Below, in pieces: positions 5,835 to 6,663 of a stretch of DNA of 6,663 nucleotides. The stretch is from Candidatus Moraniibacteriota bacterium (GTDB lineage Bacteria; Patescibacteriota; Minisyncoccia; Moranbacterales; UBA1568), in assembly GCA_017992575.1 (NCBI GenBank), contig JAGOOJ010000023.1, positions 2,946 to 9,608 of the forward strand. Direction: 5' to 3'. Each line of letters starts with the position of its first letter. Within the stretch, counting starts at the first letter, position 1. Made by a program: the position numbers and the translations under genes. The notes under the pieces are model-generated. The model saw nothing but the letters and a program-made list of their open reading frames with translations. It searched no databases and had not been told where the DNA came from.

Positions 5835-6338
5835 ATGACACTGATGAATACGTTCTTCTCTACGCTGGCTATTCCCAAGAATCTTGCCGGAGACCTCTCG
5901 CTGTTACTTCTCTTTTTTGGTCTCAGTTTGGCCTTCGGATTTATTTTTGGTCGCTGGAAGCTCGTTAATATTCTCATCAATGTCTATATTGTCGTTGCCC
6001 TTTTGAGCGTTCTACCCAAAGAGGTATTACTTTTTTCCCCGTATGCCAAAGTTGGGCTATTTCTTGCTTTCCTCTTTCTTTTGAGCATGGTAGATAGCCG
6101 TCTTTTTGACGTTCATATTACAAGCGCTGGAACGGACTTTTTTTGGCGCCTTTTTGTTATGAGTATTCTCGTGACTGGCATGTTGGTAAGCGTTACTTTG
6201 ACTTTTCTCCCAAAAGCGATAGCCCTTTCCTTTATCTCTCTTACCGTCTATAACTACTTTGCTTCTCCATGGGCTTTCATTGTGTGGATGGTTCTACCGC
6301 TCGTATCACTTCTCTTCATTAACAATCGTTTGAAGTGA
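5835..6338 (+). CDS. Polytopic membrane protein of unknown function
   Basis: I do not recognise this 167-residue protein beyond its membrane character. After a short N-terminus come hydrophobic segments at about 20-39, 42-60, 70-86, 105-125 and one or two more between 129 and 163, so probably five or six helices. Charged residues cluster between them (GRWK at 39-42, DSRLFD at 87-92, the final NNRLK). No catalytic or binding motif stands out. The frame is open to a TTG at 5817, but that lies only about 13 nt from the predicted transcription start and adds a non-hydrophobic MNDFPV, so ATG 5835 is preferred; ATG 5844 is also possible. The upstream TTTCCTGTT has no Shine-Dalgarno match. The gene ends in TGA followed directly by TAG, and its own promoter and terminator make it a single-gene unit. 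Confidence 0.8.
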   Translation: MTLMNTFFSTLAIPKNLAGDLSLLLLFFGLSLAFGFIFGRWKLVNILINVYIVVALLSVLPKEVLLFSPYAKVGLFLAFLFLLSMVDSRLFDVHITSAGTDFFWRLFVMSILVTGMLVSVTLTFLPKAIALSFISLTVYNYFASPWAFIVWMVLPLVSLLFINNRLK

Positions 6339-6362
6339 TAGGAAGGTGAAAGGAAATGAAAA

Positions 6363-6394
6363 ACCGTGGCGGAAATATCCGACACGGTGTTTTT
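6363..6394. terminator. Bidirectional intrinsic terminator between convergent genes
   Basis: ACCGTG (6363-6368) pairs with CACGGT (6383-6388). After a G-A mismatch, CGG (6370-6372) pairs with CCG (6379-6381), leaving an AAATAT loop. On the plus strand G then T5 follows (6390-6394); on the minus strand a run of T follows the stem (A at 6358-6362). It therefore fits both the membrane gene ending at 6338 and the minus-strand gene whose TAA lies at 6395-6393. Confidence 0.9.
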
Positions 6395-6623
6395 AGGGGG
6401 AGATGCTTGGCCCTTCGACGATGTCGGCAAGGGCCAGAAACATCACGATGATGAGGAACGCTGTCCACAACGCCGAAATGGCCAGCAAGACGCCAAGACT
6501 GTCCGTTAGGACGAGGCCTGCGTATGAGGCCACCGTTATGCCGTAGAGGACAATCGTGATGATGATTGCCGGGATGGCGATCCTCAGCCCCTCGCTAATG
6601 CCCGAAGTTTCAGATTGAGCCAT
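6393..6623 (-). CDS. Small two-helix membrane protein, hypothetical
   Basis: A 76-residue product with a polar N-terminus (MAQSETSGISEGLR), a first hydrophobic helix at about 15-39, a short TDS link, and a second helix at about 43-66 ending in ADIVEGPSISP. Both ends probably face the same side. I recognise no family. Support for a real gene comes from the coherent two-helix pattern, a stop that sits on the T-run of a terminator facing it, and codons rich in GCC and ATC. Hand-counted G+C over 6421-6600 is about 57%, against about 39% over 5941-6120 in the neighbouring gene. The ATG at 6623 has no strong ribosome binding site; the upstream sequence can fold back next to the start. The upstream region and any promoter lie at or beyond the window edge. 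Confidence 0.65.
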   Translation of the reverse strand: MAQSETSGISEGLRIAIPAIIITIVLYGITVASYAGLVLTDSLGVLLAISALWTAFLIIVMFLALADIVEGPSISP

Positions 6624-6663
6624 GGTGATGATCTCGTTCGGAGAGGGTCCAGTAGATCACCAC

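Overview
The window looks like chromosomal DNA from a Candidate Phyla Radiation (Patescibacteria) bacterium, probably of the Parcubacteria type. The support is indirect: a short, divergent ribosomal/RNA polymerase operon, a membrane-anchored PEGA plus beta-propeller protein of a kind common in that group, and small uncharacterised membrane proteins. No 16S gene or other decisive marker is present. TAA, TAG and probably TGA all act as stops, so the standard bacterial code fits.

Positions 2-2902 (+) hold the end of a ribosomal protein operon in the order rpsD, rpoA, rplQ, rplM, rpsI (S4, RNA polymerase alpha, L17, L13, S9). Gaps shrink from 88 nt to 1 nt along the operon. Two proteins depart from the usual form. 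RpoA has a full N-terminal assembly domain, but a charged Lys/Glu/Ala tail stands where the promoter- and activator-contacting C-terminal domain should be. S9 carries a Lys/Ala-rich N-terminal extension of about 53 residues that resembles the RpoA tail. The 3' end of the operon holds a GC-rich hairpin, five exactly phased GTAT heptamers, and a strong intrinsic terminator.

Positions 3023-5649 (-) hold a two-gene unit converging on the ribosomal operon. The upstream gene encodes a membrane-anchored PEGA/beta-propeller protein. The downstream gene, 11 nt later, encodes an HD-family metal-dependent phosphohydrolase that resembles HD-GYP proteins but lacks the GYP loop. Their functions are not known from sequence.

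Positions 5650-5834 are a divergent intergenic region with a near-consensus sigma-70 promoter reading right and a TATAAT box reading left. The right-hand promoter drives a polytopic membrane protein of unknown function (5835-6338, +). It shares a bidirectional intrinsic terminator (6363-6394) with a convergent 76-residue two-helix membrane protein (6393-6623, -). The latter is clearly richer in G+C than its neighbour.

No CRISPR array, transposon, tRNA or rRNA was seen. Most of the window is ordinary core-genome sequence. The points most worth a second look are the tailless alpha subunit with its S9 counterpart, the heptamer array, and the altered HD-GYP-like enzyme.
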